A stretch of DNA of 64,000 nucleotides from Vibrio rhodolitus (GTDB taxonomy: Bacteria > Pseudomonadota > Gammaproteobacteria > Enterobacterales > Vibrionaceae): assembly GCF_003350325.1 (NCBI RefSeq), contig NZ_QLYZ01000009.1, positions 1 through 64,000 of the forward strand, in the 5' to 3' direction. Below the pieces are notes generated by a model. That model saw nothing but the letters and a program-made list of their open reading frames with translations. It was not told the DNA's origin and searched no databases. Of this stretch, positions 52,948 through 63,695 are shown piece after piece. The first letter of the stretch is position 1; the number at the start of each line of letters is the position of its first letter. The translations under genes were made by a program, and so were the position numbers.

Positions 52948-53634
52948 TTATGAGCGGGAAAGCATCACTTCTAATCGAGCACCTACACGCTGTGCTTGAT
53001 CGGCAATACCGCCTACCCATTCTAAAATCTTGTACAGGAACATCACGTCGATTGGATTCAGATCTTGTTCAATCGCCATCAATTGTTGACGAAGTTGGAT
53101 CTGCATCGCATCGGTGTCATCTTCGATCTTGTCTAACTCATTGATCATTTCAGCTACAAGGGTAACTTCACGACCTTTGAATCCGGTCTCCAACAGTTCA
53201 TCTAACTCACTGATCACTTTCTGCGCTTGCTGAGCTGCGTCTAGGCAACGTTTAACGTAAGCGATGAAGTTCTCTTGAAGAGGAGCTGGAATGGCGAGTT
53301 GGCGACCATAAACGCGACCTGCGATATCTTTTGCAAGGTTTGCGAGTTTGTCTTGTTGCGTCAGCAGTTCTAGCATGTCGCTACGATCTACTGGCATAAA
53401 CAAACCTCGAGGAAGCTTGATGCGAATTTCGCGCTTGAGTACGTCCGCTTCTTTCTCTAGATGAGAAATTTGTGCACGAATTTCGGCTGCTTTTTCCCAA
53501 TCACCCTGAGCACAAACTTCGAAGAAGTTGACTAGGTGGGAGCAACATTCGTTAACGCACACTACGTGACGCTGCAAAGGTTTAATAGGGGACTTTGCAA
53601 ATAACCCCATAATTGTATTTACTGGCATGGTCAT
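52948..53634 (-). CDS. DUF47 / PhoU-like phosphate regulator (TIGR00153)
   Basis: The 228-residue all-helical protein matches the TIGR00153 group found next to Pit transporters; it is expected to regulate transport. Conserved parts include MGLFAKSPIKPLQRH near the start and RGLFMPVDRSDMLELLTQQDKLANLAKD. The gene is 128 bases upstream of the Pit gene. The start may be the first or third methionine (MTMPVN); AGG is four bases before the first. Confidence 0.9.
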   Translation of the reverse strand: MTMPVNTIMGLFAKSPIKPLQRHVVCVNECCSHLVNFFEVCAQGDWEKAAEIRAQISHLEKEADVLKREIRIKLPRGLFMPVDRSDMLELLTQQDKLANLAKDIAGRVYGRQLAIPAPLQENFIAYVKRCLDAAQQAQKVISELDELLETGFKGREVTLVAEMINELDKIEDDTDAMQIQLRQQLMAIEQDLNPIDVMFLYKILEWVGGIADQAQRVGARLEVMLSRS

Positions 53635-53834
53635 TCAACCTACTAAATATAACCCATAAGTAACAATACACCCTTTACGGGCGAAATGTTGTGCGATGGC
53701 TATAAAGGCGCGCATGGTAACGCATTAAATCCATCATTAAAACTGTTTTAGATCATCAATTGAGCGATATTTCACTCTTGCCGAGTGGGAAATATAGCAA
53801 TATCCTGTCTCTATCTGCTTTGAAAGGTATAACT

Positions 53835-55352
53835 ATGGAAACCGAGATAGAACTGAAGTTTTTTGTTTCTCCAGATTTTTCAGAAACTTTACGTCAAAAA
53901 ATTTCTGAAGCAAAGATACTTCAGCATAGCTGTCGTGAGCTGGGTAACACTTATTTTGATACACCAGACAATTGGCTCAGACAGCATGATATTGGTCTGC
54001 GAATTCGTCGTTTCGATGAGGTTTATGTTCAAACGGTAAAAACCGCTGGGCGTGTCGTGGCTGGGTTACATCAGCGTCCTGAATACAATGCTGAGCATAC
54101 AGGTAATGAACCTGATTTATCTTTGCACCCAGGTGATATTTGGCCAATGGGGAAAGATGTCGAAACTCTGCAAGCGGAACTTGCGCCTCTATTTTCGACC
54201 AACTTCACACGTGAGCAATGGTTAATTGCGATGGCGGATGGTAGCCAAGTGGAAGTGGCGTTTGACCAAGGTGAGGTGATTTCTGGTGAAGATCGCGATG
54301 CAATTTGCGAGGTTGAGCTGGAGCTGAAATCAGGTCAAACCGATGCGCTGTTTACTTTGGCGCGCAGTCTGAGTGATAACGGCGGTATGCGTTTAGGTAA
54401 CTTGAGCAAAGCGGCACGCGGCTATCGCTTGGCTCTGGGTTATGATGGCGATGAAGTTAAGGCGATGGACTTGGTGGCAACCGATAAAAACGACACCGTT
54501 GAGTCTTGCCTCATTACTTCGCTTGAGCATGCCTTGTCTCACTGGCACTACCATGAGCAAATCTACTCTGAGCGTGAGTCGATAGATGCACTGCATGAGA
54601 TCAAAAACTCGATTAGCTTTATCCGCCAGACGCTGACGATTTACGGTGACATCGTGCCGCGTAAAGCCAGTGCATTAATTCGCCAAGAGCTCAAGTGGCT
54701 AGAGCAAGATCTTGAGTGGATTAAGCAGTACGACTATCTCGATGATCTTTTAGAAGACAAAGGTCATGCGCTACGCAAACTGGACGCACGTAAGTTCTTA
54801 ATTAAAGAGCTTTCAGAACTGCAGCAAGAATTGCCGTCACGTGAAGAAATGTTGGCACAGTTTAATTCTGCTCGTTATACCGCGTTATTGTTAGATTTGA
54901 GCCGTTGGATTTTGACTCGCGGTTGGCAGCCTTTCTTAGATGACAAATCTCGTCAAGCGATGGCTCAGTCGATTCAACCATTCTCGGTTGTGCAGCTTGA
55001 GCGTACTTGGCATGAACTGATGGAAGCGTTTCCACCAGAAAAAGTCATGAATCCGAGTGATTATATTGAGCAGCAATACCGCTTGATGCGTAACCTGTAT
55101 ACCGGAGTCGGTTTTGCTAGCTTATATGACGCTGAGGAGCGTAATAGCTTCCGTCTACCTTGGGCTGACTTGCTGCAAGGTATTGATGACTTGCTGACTT
55201 TAAAACCTCTTGAGAAGATGGTTGATAGTTTGCAAGATGATGAACGCGAGCAGCTTGAGCGCTGGCTATTTCGTCAAGAAACTTCGATTTTGCATGCTAT
55301 GGAGCAAACTCGAGTTATCTGTATTGAAGCTGAGCCATATTGGCAAGAGTAG
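53835..55352 (+). CDS. ygiF: Inorganic triphosphatase YgiF (CYTH-CHAD)
   Basis: The 505-residue protein has an N-terminal CYTH domain (METEIELKFFV; the ExExK signature is E2, E4, E6, K8 region) that hydrolyses triphosphate, and a C-terminal CHAD domain (about 230-500, with LHEIKNSISFIRQTL) that binds polyphosphate. The longest ORF starts 25 codons earlier; AAAGGT precedes ATG 53835. It is divergent from the Pit/DUF47 pair, so phosphate and polyphosphate genes cluster here. Confidence 0.92.
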   Translation: METEIELKFFVSPDFSETLRQKISEAKILQHSCRELGNTYFDTPDNWLRQHDIGLRIRRFDEVYVQTVKTAGRVVAGLHQRPEYNAEHTGNEPDLSLHPGDIWPMGKDVETLQAELAPLFSTNFTREQWLIAMADGSQVEVAFDQGEVISGEDRDAICEVELELKSGQTDALFTLARSLSDNGGMRLGNLSKAARGYRLALGYDGDEVKAMDLVATDKNDTVESCLITSLEHALSHWHYHEQIYSERESIDALHEIKNSISFIRQTLTIYGDIVPRKASALIRQELKWLEQDLEWIKQYDYLDDLLEDKGHALRKLDARKFLIKELSELQQELPSREEMLAQFNSARYTALLLDLSRWILTRGWQPFLDDKSRQAMAQSIQPFSVVQLERTWHELMEAFPPEKVMNPSDYIEQQYRLMRNLYTGVGFASLYDAEERNSFRLPWADLLQGIDDLLTLKPLEKMVDSLQDDEREQLERWLFRQETSILHAMEQTRVICIEAEPYWQE

Positions 55353-55369
55353 TGAAATGCTAATCGAAA

Positions 55370-55395
55370 AAAAGAGAGCCATCGGCTCTCTTTTT
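55370..55395. terminator. Bidirectional terminator, ygiF/ion channel
   Basis: AAAGAGAGCC pairs with GGCTCTCTTTTT around ATC, between convergent genes. Confidence 0.88.
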
Positions 55396-55400
55396 ATCTT

Positions 55401-56222
55401 TTAAGTTTCTTCATTCGATGGCTTGCTATTGGGCGTAGAAGAGGGCGAGCCGTGTTGCAACTTATCGATATCTCGACTCATTTTTCGCTCGAGCTTTTCT
55501 AAGCGCTGCAAGATCACTTGTTGCTGCTCAAGTAAGATCAACATCTGCTTTTCTTTTTGCTCAGCCTTTAAAGTTTGCATCTTGCTCGGTGAGGTAATTA
55601 CGGAAGTAATTAAGCCCGAAATCATACCAAATAAGCCCACCCCGCAGAGAATAACCGCTGCGGCAATGATTTTGCCTAGCTCGGTTACTGGGTAATGATC
55701 GCCATACCCCACTGTTGAAATAGTAACTAACGCCCACCATAAGGCATCAGCACCGCTGGTTATATTGGCATCCGGTGAGTGACCTTCAACAAACAACATC
55801 AGGCTAGAACCCAGCGTGAGTAGAACCACTAAAAGCAGCAATATCGAGGCAATAGTGGTTTCTTTACGGTTGCTGAGTACCTGTTTGACAATACTGCGGC
55901 TAGAGCGGATCACTAAAATCACCCGCAAAATATGAAAAATCCGCGCAAAGCGCAATGGCTCGATCATTGGCACACTGGCAATGAAATCTATCCAATGTTT
56001 TTTCAGAAAATGCTTCTTGTTTGCGGACCGGATCAAATCAATCGTTAGTTGTAGAAGAAAAATGCTGCATATAATGAAATCCAAGCCGATAAGTATTTGA
56101 CGTGTTTCAGCCTCAATTGGGAAAAACAACAAGGCTGAGATCACAAATAGCGCCATAAATGAGAGAATTAGTGACAATAAGCTCATCGGCTTAGTGTCGT
56201 CTTTGATATCATTTCTATTCAT
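55401..56222 (-). CDS. Voltage-gated-like potassium channel
   Basis: The 273-residue protein has six predicted membrane segments, a potassium selectivity filter TVGYGD (170-175) and an S4-like segment with spaced arginines (R91, R94, R100, R106, R109). The C-terminus (about 215-255) is a likely coiled coil rich in Glu, Gln and Lys, ending in a Ser/Pro tail. It looks like a Kv-type channel. The arginine spacing is looser than in a classic voltage sensor, so voltage dependence is an inference. Confidence 0.85.
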   Translation of the reverse strand: MNRNDIKDDTKPMSLLSLILSFMALFVISALLFFPIEAETRQILIGLDFIICSIFLLQLTIDLIRSANKKHFLKKHWIDFIASVPMIEPLRFARIFHILRVILVIRSSRSIVKQVLSNRKETTIASILLLLVVLLTLGSSLMLFVEGHSPDANITSGADALWWALVTISTVGYGDHYPVTELGKIIAAAVILCGVGLFGMISGLITSVITSPSKMQTLKAEQKEKQMLILLEQQQVILQRLEKLERKMSRDIDKLQHGSPSSTPNSKPSNEET

Positions 56223-56327
56223 ACGAGGCTCGAAATAAATATGGGTGCTAGTACTGAAGTAGTATTTTTTTGCGGAGAGAACTTTAAGCCGCTGTAGAAA
56301 GCATATATGACTTAGTGGAGAACTAAA

Positions 56328-57584
56328 ATGACGACAATGGCATTTAAGCCATGGGAGCGAGTGATTACGGATATTCGCCTCGTTCCCAAGATGGCCATGC
56401 TGATGGTGTTCAGTACCTTACTGATCGTCGGCAAGCAATTATGGGACGCCGAAACGTTCTACGAATCTCTTTTCGCTGCAACGGGCAACGCCGCTGTTGC
56501 TCGAGAGCATTATGAAGCCTACTTGGTAGACGTTGTATGGCAGACCATTGGTTTAATTGGTGTTTTCGTTTGTGTTCTTCTCTTCGCTGCGCGCGTTATG
56601 CTGCGTCAAACTCAGTACCTTAATATTGCCATTAAACGAATGGCAAGCGGTGATCTCAGTACCCCGATCCGTCTTGAGTGTCGCGATGAATATGGTGATG
56701 TGGCGCGTGAGCTAGAAAAAACGCGCGCTCAGCTACAAGATTTGATCAAAACTCAACTGCACTCCTCGCAAGAACTGGCGGGTCTGACTGAAGTGATGAC
56801 CATGAGTATGTCAGAAACTAAAGAGTCGGCGCAGGAAGAGTTCCAAGAGATCGATCAGCTTGCCACGGCAATGAGTGAGATGACCTCCACGGTACAAACC
56901 GTGGCAGATCATGCGCAAAGTGCCTCATCACTGACTGAAAGCGCGTCAACGCAAGCGGTCACGGGTCAGCGTTTCGTTCAAGACACTGTGGGCAAGATCA
57001 GTGAACTATCACAAGATATTGCCGCATCAGCGCAAGCGGTAAACCAAGTTGAAGAAAGTGTTGATCAGATTGGTAGTGTGGTTGGTACGATTCAAGGCAT
57101 TTCAGAACAAACTAACTTGCTAGCCCTAAACGCAGCTATTGAAGCAGCGCGTGCTGGCGAAGCCGGTCGAGGCTTTGCGGTGGTCGCTGATGAAGTGCGT
57201 AACCTTGCCCAGCGCACTCAACAAGCGACAGTAGAAATTCAAGAGATGATTTCTCAACTACAATCGAGTGCAACCAGCGCGGTTGAGTTGATGGAAAAGA
57301 GCGTAGTGGAAGCGGCAGAAGGGGTTGATCTGGTCACCAATGCTGGTAATGAGCTCAATGGCATCGTGATACAAGTGACGCAAATTAATGACATGAATTT
57401 CCAGATCGCGACAGCGGCAGGGCAGCAAAGTAGCGTTGCTGAGGAAATGAATCAAAACCTGACCAATGTACGTGAGCTGGTGGAAGCTTCGGTGACAGTT
57501 GTCAGTGAGCTGCTTGAAACCTCTGAAATTATGCAGAAAAATGCGGAAGAATTGGATAAGAAGATCGCCTCATTCAAAGTGTGA
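56328..57584 (+). CDS. Methyl-accepting chemotaxis protein
   Basis: The 418-residue receptor has membrane helices at about 20-36 and 70-92, leaving only about 33 residues outside the membrane, then HAMP (about 92-145) and a signalling domain whose tip reads [34 protein letters not shown]. The tiny periplasmic part suggests it senses membrane or cytosolic signals, such as energy state. GGAG precedes ATG 56328, and a terminator follows. Confidence 0.93.
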   Translation: MTTMAFKPWERVITDIRLVPKMAMLMVFSTLLIVGKQLWDAETFYESLFAATGNAAVAREHYEAYLVDVVWQTIGLIGVFVCVLLFAARVMLRQTQYLNIAIKRMASGDLSTPIRLECRDEYGDVARELEKTRAQLQDLIKTQLHSSQELAGLTEVMTMSMSETKESAQEEFQEIDQLATAMSEMTSTVQTVADHAQSASSLTESASTQAVTGQRFVQDTVGKISELSQDIAASAQAVNQVEESVDQIGSVVGTIQGISEQTNLLALNAAIEAARAGEAGRGFAVVADEVRNLAQRTQQATVEIQEMISQLQSSATSAVELMEKSVVEAAEGVDLVTNAGNELNGIVIQVTQINDMNFQIATAAGQQSSVAEEMNQNLTNVRELVEASVTVVSELLETSEIMQKNAEELDKKIASFKV

Positions 57585-57602
57585 TCTCACAGAGTGAACC
57601 AA

Positions 57603-57637
57603 TAAACGCCTGCGAACACTTCGCAGGCGTTTTTTAT
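57603..57637 (+). terminator. Terminator after the chemoreceptor
   Basis: AAACGCCTGCGAA pairs with TTCGCAGGCGTTTTTT around a short loop. Confidence 0.9.
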
Positions 57638-57755
57638 TGCCTAAATTTTGTTATAACTAACGTTAATATCCAGCGTTACTTTGCGGGTATTGTGTTGTTT
57701 TAAAATGATTTGCTTCTGCGGGCAAATTAATCGCTTGATTTAACAAGGACGAACC

Positions 57756-60596
57756 ATGCCGCTGCCTTTACCTCTCTCCCCTGTTTTGCAATCCGCTCTG
57801 GCGAACTTAGAACCATTCCAGTTACAGCAACATTGGCCTGAAGATATTTATCAGCAACTTGAGCGTGTAGCTGGGCTGAGTCAATTTGTGGTTGAGGTGC
57901 TAGCAAAAGACGAGCGACTGCGTAACGAATTACCAGAAATGCTCGCGCAGCAGCAGCGTTATTCAGGCTATCGAGCGGAATTGGCAACTCAGTTAACGAA
58001 GTGCCTTGATGAGACGAGTGGTCAGCGAGTATTGAGACAGTTTCGTAACCGCGAAATGGCTTACATAGCTTGGCGCGATTTTTGTGGCAGTTGGACGCTG
58101 GAAGAAAGCTTAGAGCATGTTTCTCAGCTAGCCGAAGCGATGATTTTTGAAACTTATCAATGGCAATACAAAGCATGTTGTGAGCTGTGGGGCACACCTT
58201 GTAATGAACAAGGTGAAGCTCAGCCAATGCTGATCATCGGGATGGGCAAATTGGGCGGTGGTGAACTCAATTTCTCATCGGATATCGATCTTATATTTAC
58301 CTACCCAGAGAACGGCGAAACACAAGGTGCACGCCGTAGCATTGCCAACGCGCAATTCTTTACTCGACTGGGACAGCGCATTATCAAAGCGCTCGATCAG
58401 CAAACCTTTGATGGTTTCTGTTATCGCGTCGATATGCGTATTCGTCCGTTTGGCGACAGTGGTCCGTTGGTAATGAGTTACGCGGCACTGGAAGATTACT
58501 ACCAAGAGCAGGGGCGTGATTGGGAGCGCTACGCGATGATCAAAGCGCGCGTGATGGGGCGTGAGATGTACCCGGAATACCAAGAGCTACGCCAAATGCT
58601 GCGTCCATTTGTTTTCCGTCGTTATATCGATTTCAGTGCCATTCAATCACTGCGTCGTATGAAATCGATGATCAGTAGTGAAGTGCGTCGTCGTGGGTTG
58701 AGTAACAATATTAAGCTGGGTGCAGGCGGGATCCGTGAAGTTGAATTTATCGCGCAAGTGTTCCAGCTTATCCGTGGAGGACGCGAGCCAAGTCTGCGTC
58801 AACGTGGCTTGCTGGTCACTTTAGCGGCGATAGAAGAGCTTGAGTTATTAAGTTCGCAAGAAGTGACACATTTACGCGATGCATACAAGTTCTTACGCCG
58901 CCTAGAAAACTTATTGCAAGCCATGGCAGATAAACAAACCCAAACGTTACCTGATGGTGAAATAGAGCAATTACAACTTGCTGTGGCGATGGGTTACCAA
59001 GATTGGCCACAGTTGCTTGAGCAAGTGCAGTTCAATATGGCAAACGTGCATGCGGTGTTTACCAATTTGATTGGTGATGATGAAGAAGAGCAAAGCGAAG
59101 TAGCCAAACATTTTAACGAGCTCTGGGATATGGCGCAGCACAGTGATGTGATTGAGAGCATTTTAACCAATGATATCCAAGCGGCTGAACCGGAGAAGAT
59201 GGCGCAAACCATCATCACCTTCAAACAAGATTTGGCAAAGAAAACGCTCGGACCACGCGGTCGAGAAGTGCTAAACCGTTTGATGCCGAAAATGTTCCAA
59301 GCCATTTTTGCTCATAAAGATGCTGAATTTGGTTTGCCGCGTGTACTGCATCTGCTGCATCGAATTGTGACTCGTACTACCTATTTAGAGCTTCTGGATG
59401 AGCACGGTGCCGCGTTGACTCAACTGGTACGCCTTTGTACGGCAAGCCCGATGATTTCTGAGCAGCTAGGTCGTTACCCAATTCTGCTTGATGAGCTGAT
59501 TGACCCACAGCATCTGTACAACCCAATTCCGCTTGAGTCATATCGTACCGAGTTGCGTGATTATCTTGCTCGTATCCCAGAAGACGATATGGAGCAGCAG
59601 ATGGAAGCGCTACGCCAATTTAAGCAAATCTGCATCTTGCGTATTGCCGCTGCGGATATCGCGGGCGTGTTGCCAGTGATGAAAGTGAGTGATCACTTAA
59701 CTTATCTGTCTGAGGCGATTGTTGAGTGTGTCGTCAATCAAGCGTGGCTACAAATGGTGGCAAAATATGGTCAGCCTAATCACCTTAAAGATCGCGAAGG
59801 TAAAGGGTTTGCTGTCGTTGGCTACGGCAAAGTCGGTGGTTGGGAGCTTGGCTACAATTCCGATTTAGACATCGTATTTATGCATGACTGCCCAGTAAGT
59901 GCCTACACAGACGGTAAGAAAGATATTGATGGTCGCCAGTTCTACTTGCGACTTGCCCAGCGCATTATTCATATTTTCTCCACCCGCACCGCATCAGGGA
60001 TTTTGTACGAAGTGGACACTCGCTTACGTCCATCGGGCGCATCAGGTTTATTGGTTAGCCCAACTGATGCATTTGATGAGTATCAACGTACCGAAGCGTG
60101 GACATGGGAGCATCAAGCCTTAGTTCGCGCGCGTATGATCTATGGCGATGAGCCGCTCCAGCGAGCCTTCCATGAGATCCGCCATGCGATCTTGTGTCTG
60201 CCGCGTGAAACTGCAGAATTGAAAAAACAAGTGGTTGATATGCGCATTAAAATGCGCGATCACTTAGGTGGCAAGAAAGCGGGACGCTTTATGCTCAAAC
60301 AAGACCTCGGAGGCATTACTGATATTGAGTTTCTTGCCCAGTATTTGGTGCTGAACTATAGCCATGATAAACCGAAACTTACCCGCTGGTCTGACAATGT
60401 GCGAATCTTCGAATCTCTTATTGCACAAGGGATCATGGATGAGCAGCAAGCTTTGGCGGTGACCAATGCTTACACATCCATGCGCGATCAGATTCATCAT
60501 CGTAATTTGTTGAACCTAGATGCCGATGTTGCTGACGATAAATTTACTCAGCAGCGAGAAATGGTGGTCGAGGTTTGGAATCAATGGCTAAGCTAG
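57756..60596 (+). CDS. glnE: Glutamine synthetase adenylyltransferase/deadenylase
   Basis: The 946-residue two-headed enzyme switches glutamine synthetase off and on by adding or removing AMP. Both nucleotidyltransferase sites show: [13 protein letters not shown] near residue 168 (deadenylase half) and [13 protein letters not shown] near residue 693 (adenylase half). It responds to PII (GlnB) in nitrogen control. CAAGGA precedes the start. hldE follows, as in E. coli. Confidence 0.96.
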   Translation: MPLPLPLSPVLQSALANLEPFQLQQHWPEDIYQQLERVAGLSQFVVEVLAKDERLRNELPEMLAQQQRYSGYRAELATQLTKCLDETSGQRVLRQFRNREMAYIAWRDFCGSWTLEESLEHVSQLAEAMIFETYQWQYKACCELWGTPCNEQGEAQPMLIIGMGKLGGGELNFSSDIDLIFTYPENGETQGARRSIANAQFFTRLGQRIIKALDQQTFDGFCYRVDMRIRPFGDSGPLVMSYAALEDYYQEQGRDWERYAMIKARVMGREMYPEYQELRQMLRPFVFRRYIDFSAIQSLRRMKSMISSEVRRRGLSNNIKLGAGGIREVEFIAQVFQLIRGGREPSLRQRGLLVTLAAIEELELLSSQEVTHLRDAYKFLRRLENLLQAMADKQTQTLPDGEIEQLQLAVAMGYQDWPQLLEQVQFNMANVHAVFTNLIGDDEEEQSEVAKHFNELWDMAQHSDVIESILTNDIQAAEPEKMAQTIITFKQDLAKKTLGPRGREVLNRLMPKMFQAIFAHKDAEFGLPRVLHLLHRIVTRTTYLELLDEHGAALTQLVRLCTASPMISEQLGRYPILLDELIDPQHLYNPIPLESYRTELRDYLARIPEDDMEQQMEALRQFKQICILRIAAADIAGVLPVMKVSDHLTYLSEAIVECVVNQAWLQMVAKYGQPNHLKDREGKGFAVVGYGKVGGWELGYNSDLDIVFMHDCPVSAYTDGKKDIDGRQFYLRLAQRIIHIFSTRTASGILYEVDTRLRPSGASGLLVSPTDAFDEYQRTEAWTWEHQALVRARMIYGDEPLQRAFHEIRHAILCLPRETAELKKQVVDMRIKMRDHLGGKKAGRFMLKQDLGGITDIEFLAQYLVLNYSHDKPKLTRWSDNVRIFESLIAQGIMDEQQALAVTNAYTSMRDQIHHRNLLNLDADVADDKFTQQREMVVEVWNQWLS

Positions 60597-60677
60597 TGGT
60601 ATAGAGTAAAGGTAAAGGTTTTGACGGCTGAAACGCTATGATAAACTTTGCCGAGAATTAAATAGTGGAGTTCAATG

Positions 60678-62108
60678 ATGAAACCAATCCTACCTGACTA
60701 CAGTCAAGCAGGTGTACTGATTATTGGTGACGTAATGCTAGACCGTTACTGGTCCGGTCCAACTGGTCGTATTTCGCCAGAAGCACCAGTACCAGTAGTG
60801 AAAGTAGAAAACAACGAAGAGCGTCCTGGCGGTGCGGCGAACGTAGCAATGAACATTGCTTCGCTAGGTGGACATGCGCATATCGTTGGTTTAACAGGGA
60901 TTGATGAACCGGCTAAAGTGCTGAATGAGACACTATCAGCACTGAAAGTGAAATGTGATTTTGTTTCACTGCCTAACCTACCAACTATTACTAAGCTACG
61001 TGTGTTAAGCCGTGGTCAGCAACTGATTCGTTTGGATTTTGAAGAACCATTTGAAGGGGTTGATCCTGAACCGATTTTAGATCGCATGGACCAAGCGCTG
61101 CCAAAAGTGCAAGCTGTGGTGCTGTCTGATTACGCAAAAGGCGCGCTTGAACACGTACAGATGTTTATTCAAAAAGCACGTGCGGCAAATGTACCTGTGT
61201 TTATTGATCCAAAAGGCGCTGACTTTGAGCGTTACCGTGGTGCGACATTGCTAACTCCAAACATGGCTGAATTTGAACATGTGGTTGGTAAGGTTAAATC
61301 TGAACAAGATCTGATTGAGAAAGCGCTTGGCTTGATTGAGCAGTTCGACTTTGAAGCGCTACTTGTTACTCGCAGTGAAAACGGTATGACGCTGATTCGC
61401 CGTGGTCAGGAACCATTCCACCTACCAACGCAAGCGAAGGAAGTCTTCGATGTAACAGGTGCGGGTGATACGGTAATTTCTGTCTTGGCAGCATCGGTTT
61501 CAGCTGGTAAACCGCTTGACCAAGCTTGTGCGCTAGCCAACGCAGCTGCAGGTGTGGTTGTTGGTAAGCTGGGTACCTCAACGCTGTCTACCATTGAGTT
61601 GGCGGAAGCGATTCACGGCAGTCACGATACAGACTTTGGTGTGATTTCAGAAGCGGCTCTGATTGAAGCGGTGAAAAAAGCGCAATCACGTGGTGAGAAA
61701 GTTGTGATGACCAATGGCTGCTTTGATATTTTGCATGCCGGTCACGTGTCATATCTAAACCATGCTGCAGAGCTTGGCGATCGCCTTATTGTGGCGGTAA
61801 ACACAGATGAGTCGGTTAAACGCCTTAAAGGTCCTGGTCGTCCAGTTAACCCAACTGATCGCCGTATGGCGGTGTTAGCGGGTCTTGGCGTGGTGGATTG
61901 GGTGGTGCCATTTGGTGAAGATACTCCACAACGCTTGATCGCAGAAGTGTTGCCAGACTTATTGGTTAAAGGTGGTGATTACAAACCAGAAGAGATTGCT
62001 GGTGGTAAAGAAGTGATTGCCAATGGCGGCGAAGTGAAAGTACTTAACTTTGAAGATGGCTGCTCAACCAGTGAGATCATCAACGCGATTAAAGGCGGCA
62101 AAGGTTAA
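60678..62108 (+). CDS. hldE: Bifunctional heptose-7-phosphate kinase / heptose-1-phosphate adenylyltransferase
   Basis: The 476-residue enzyme makes ADP-heptose for the lipopolysaccharide core. The N-terminal PfkB-type kinase holds [21 protein letters not shown] and the [10 protein letters not shown] active site; the C-terminal nucleotidyltransferase starts near residue 345 with [15 protein letters not shown]. Two ATGs are adjacent. GGAG is seven bases before the second, which also matches the E. coli start, so 60678 is used. Confidence 0.96.
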   Translation: MKPILPDYSQAGVLIIGDVMLDRYWSGPTGRISPEAPVPVVKVENNEERPGGAANVAMNIASLGGHAHIVGLTGIDEPAKVLNETLSALKVKCDFVSLPNLPTITKLRVLSRGQQLIRLDFEEPFEGVDPEPILDRMDQALPKVQAVVLSDYAKGALEHVQMFIQKARAANVPVFIDPKGADFERYRGATLLTPNMAEFEHVVGKVKSEQDLIEKALGLIEQFDFEALLVTRSENGMTLIRRGQEPFHLPTQAKEVFDVTGAGDTVISVLAASVSAGKPLDQACALANAAAGVVVGKLGTSTLSTIELAEAIHGSHDTDFGVISEAALIEAVKKAQSRGEKVVMTNGCFDILHAGHVSYLNHAAELGDRLIVAVNTDESVKRLKGPGRPVNPTDRRMAVLAGLGVVDWVVPFGEDTPQRLIAEVLPDLLVKGGDYKPEEIAGGKEVIANGGEVKVLNFEDGCSTSEIINAIKGGKG

Positions 62109-62137
62109 TTTGACCACGCCAAGCTAATCAGCAATAT

Positions 62138-62168
62138 AAACGCTCATCTTTGATGGGCGTTTTTTTGT
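62138..62168 (+). terminator. Terminator after hldE
   Basis: AACGCTCATC pairs with GATGGGCGTT around TTT, followed by six or more T. Confidence 0.88.
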
Positions 62169-62188
62169 GCGCGATGCTTACAGAAAAA

Positions 62189-62216
62189 GAAAAAGGAGCC
62201 GATTGGCTCCTTTTAC
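62189..62216. terminator. Terminator of arcA
   Basis: AAAAGGAGCC pairs with GGCTCCTTTT around GATT, with A before and T after, close to the arcA stop codon. Confidence 0.8.
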
Positions 62217-62235
62217 TATTTAATTGGCAGAAGAA

Positions 62236-62952
62236 TTAGTCTTCTAGCTCACCACAGAAGCGGTAACCTTCACCGTGAATCGTTGCGATGATTTCAGGTG
62301 TACCAGACACTGACTCGAAGTGCTTACGGATGCGACGAATCGTTACGTCAACAGTACGGTCATGTGGCTTAAGCTCGCGACCTGTCATTTTCTTCAGAAG
62401 ATCCGCACGAGTTTGGATCTTACCTGGGTTCTCACAGAAGTGCAGTAGGGCACGGAACTCTGAACGAGGTAGCTTGTAGCTATCACCATCAGGGCTCACT
62501 AGAGAGCGGCTGTTGATGTCTAGAACCCAACCGTTGAACTGGTATTTCTCAACGCTACGTTTTTCCTCTTGAACTGAGCTAGAGTTCATAGAGCGGTTTA
62601 GTAGGTTGCGTGCACGAATAGTCAGTTCACGTGGGTTAAATGGCTTAGTGATGTAGTCATCAGCGCCAATTTCCAGGCCAAGGATTTTATCGACTTCGTT
62701 GTCGCGACCTGTTAGGAACATAAGTGCCACGTTAGCTTGTTCACGTAGTTCACGAGCTAGCAATAAACCATTCTTGCCTGGTAGGTTGATATCCATGATC
62801 ACCAAGTTGATTTGACTTTCAGTCAAAATCTGGTGCATCTCTTCACCGTCACTGGCTTCGAATACAGCGTATCCCTCTGCTTCAAAAATACTCTTTAGAG
62901 TGTTACGAGTTACTTGCTCATCTTCAACAATAAGAATCTGCGGGGTTTGCAT
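62236..62952 (-). CDS. arcA: Response regulator ArcA
   Basis: The 238-residue regulator has a receiver domain with the phosphorylated Asp D54 in [10 protein letters not shown] and a C-terminal OmpR-type winged helix ending [15 protein letters not shown]. With ArcB it represses respiratory genes when oxygen is low. The N-terminus [12 protein letters not shown] and length equal those of E. coli ArcA. Confidence 0.97.
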   Translation of the reverse strand: MQTPQILIVEDEQVTRNTLKSIFEAEGYAVFEASDGEEMHQILTESQINLVIMDINLPGKNGLLLARELREQANVALMFLTGRDNEVDKILGLEIGADDYITKPFNPRELTIRARNLLNRSMNSSSVQEEKRSVEKYQFNGWVLDINSRSLVSPDGDSYKLPRSEFRALLHFCENPGKIQTRADLLKKMTGRELKPHDRTVDVTIRRIRKHFESVSGTPEIIATIHGEGYRFCGELED

Positions 62953-63275
62953 TGGCGTTACCTAAACTTGTGAAAAAAATGTGCTAATAGAATAAATACT
63001 AGGCAAAAACATTACTTACAGGTAATTGATTTTGACAATAAACCAAAGACTATAAAAAAACTTTCTTTACATGCCCGCCATCCTTGGTGTTACTTTCTTT
63101 CAGAAGAGGTTCCTTATCCTCATTCATACTATTAGGCGTTTGATTCGGATTTTATAGAGTTAACAGCATGCTAACAATGCTCAAATGTTAATTCCATTCA
63201 CTTTGTTGATTTATATCAAGAGATTCTTTGTAACAGATATTAATGGTAAATGACAGTTGTAAAATTATTGGTAAT
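62953..63275. promoter_or_regulatory. arcA upstream region
   Basis: This AT-rich stretch between the divergent arcA and DUF3293 genes should hold both promoters. I see no gene, no terminator and no confident promoter pair. Runs such as AAAAAAACTTTC near 63054 suggest bendable DNA. Confidence 0.35.
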
Positions 63276-63665
63276 ATGATGATTGATGCTCATTTTTGGC
63301 AAGCTTACTGTGATCCATACTTCAAATTTGAAAATACAATTCCAACTGGCGATTTTGTGATTGTTACGGCGAATAATCCGGCTAGCCAGAGGTTATCAGA
63401 TCACGAAAACCTTTTAAGAAATAGTCGCTTGCAGTGTGATCTCGCGCTTTATAAATATTCTCAAGTGCTGGTTGGAAATGGCGATTTTTCATGGTCTGAA
63501 ATCAGCTTTGCAAGTGTGATCTCCGTGACACTAGCTATTGAGCTTGGGCGAAAATATCAGCAGAATGCTATCTACTTTGTTCAAGATGAACAGATCAATT
63601 TGTTATCTTGCCTGCCGGATAGAACAAAAATCAACCTAGGGGAATGGCGTTATAGGATCAGATAA
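63276..63665 (+). CDS. DUF3293 domain protein
   Basis: The protein (129 residues from this start) resembles DUF3293 proteins, with WQAYCDPYFKFE near the N-terminus, the VTANNPASQRLSDHEN segment and a QNAIYFVQDEQINLL segment near the C-terminus. Its function is unknown to me. The start is uncertain: ATGs occur at 63243, 63276 and 63279, none with a strong ribosome site. The rraA-like gene follows 30 bases downstream, suggesting co-transcription. Confidence 0.75.
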   Translation: MMIDAHFWQAYCDPYFKFENTIPTGDFVIVTANNPASQRLSDHENLLRNSRLQCDLALYKYSQVLVGNGDFSWSEISFASVISVTLAIELGRKYQQNAIYFVQDEQINLLSCLPDRTKINLGEWRYRIR

Positions 63666-63695
63666 GGAATTCAATTTAAGTTCATGGAGGAAGAC

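Noticed and set aside
57727..58227. 166-residue minus-strand ORF at the start of glnE
   Set aside because: It overlaps the conserved N-terminal half of glnE and has no recognisable features.
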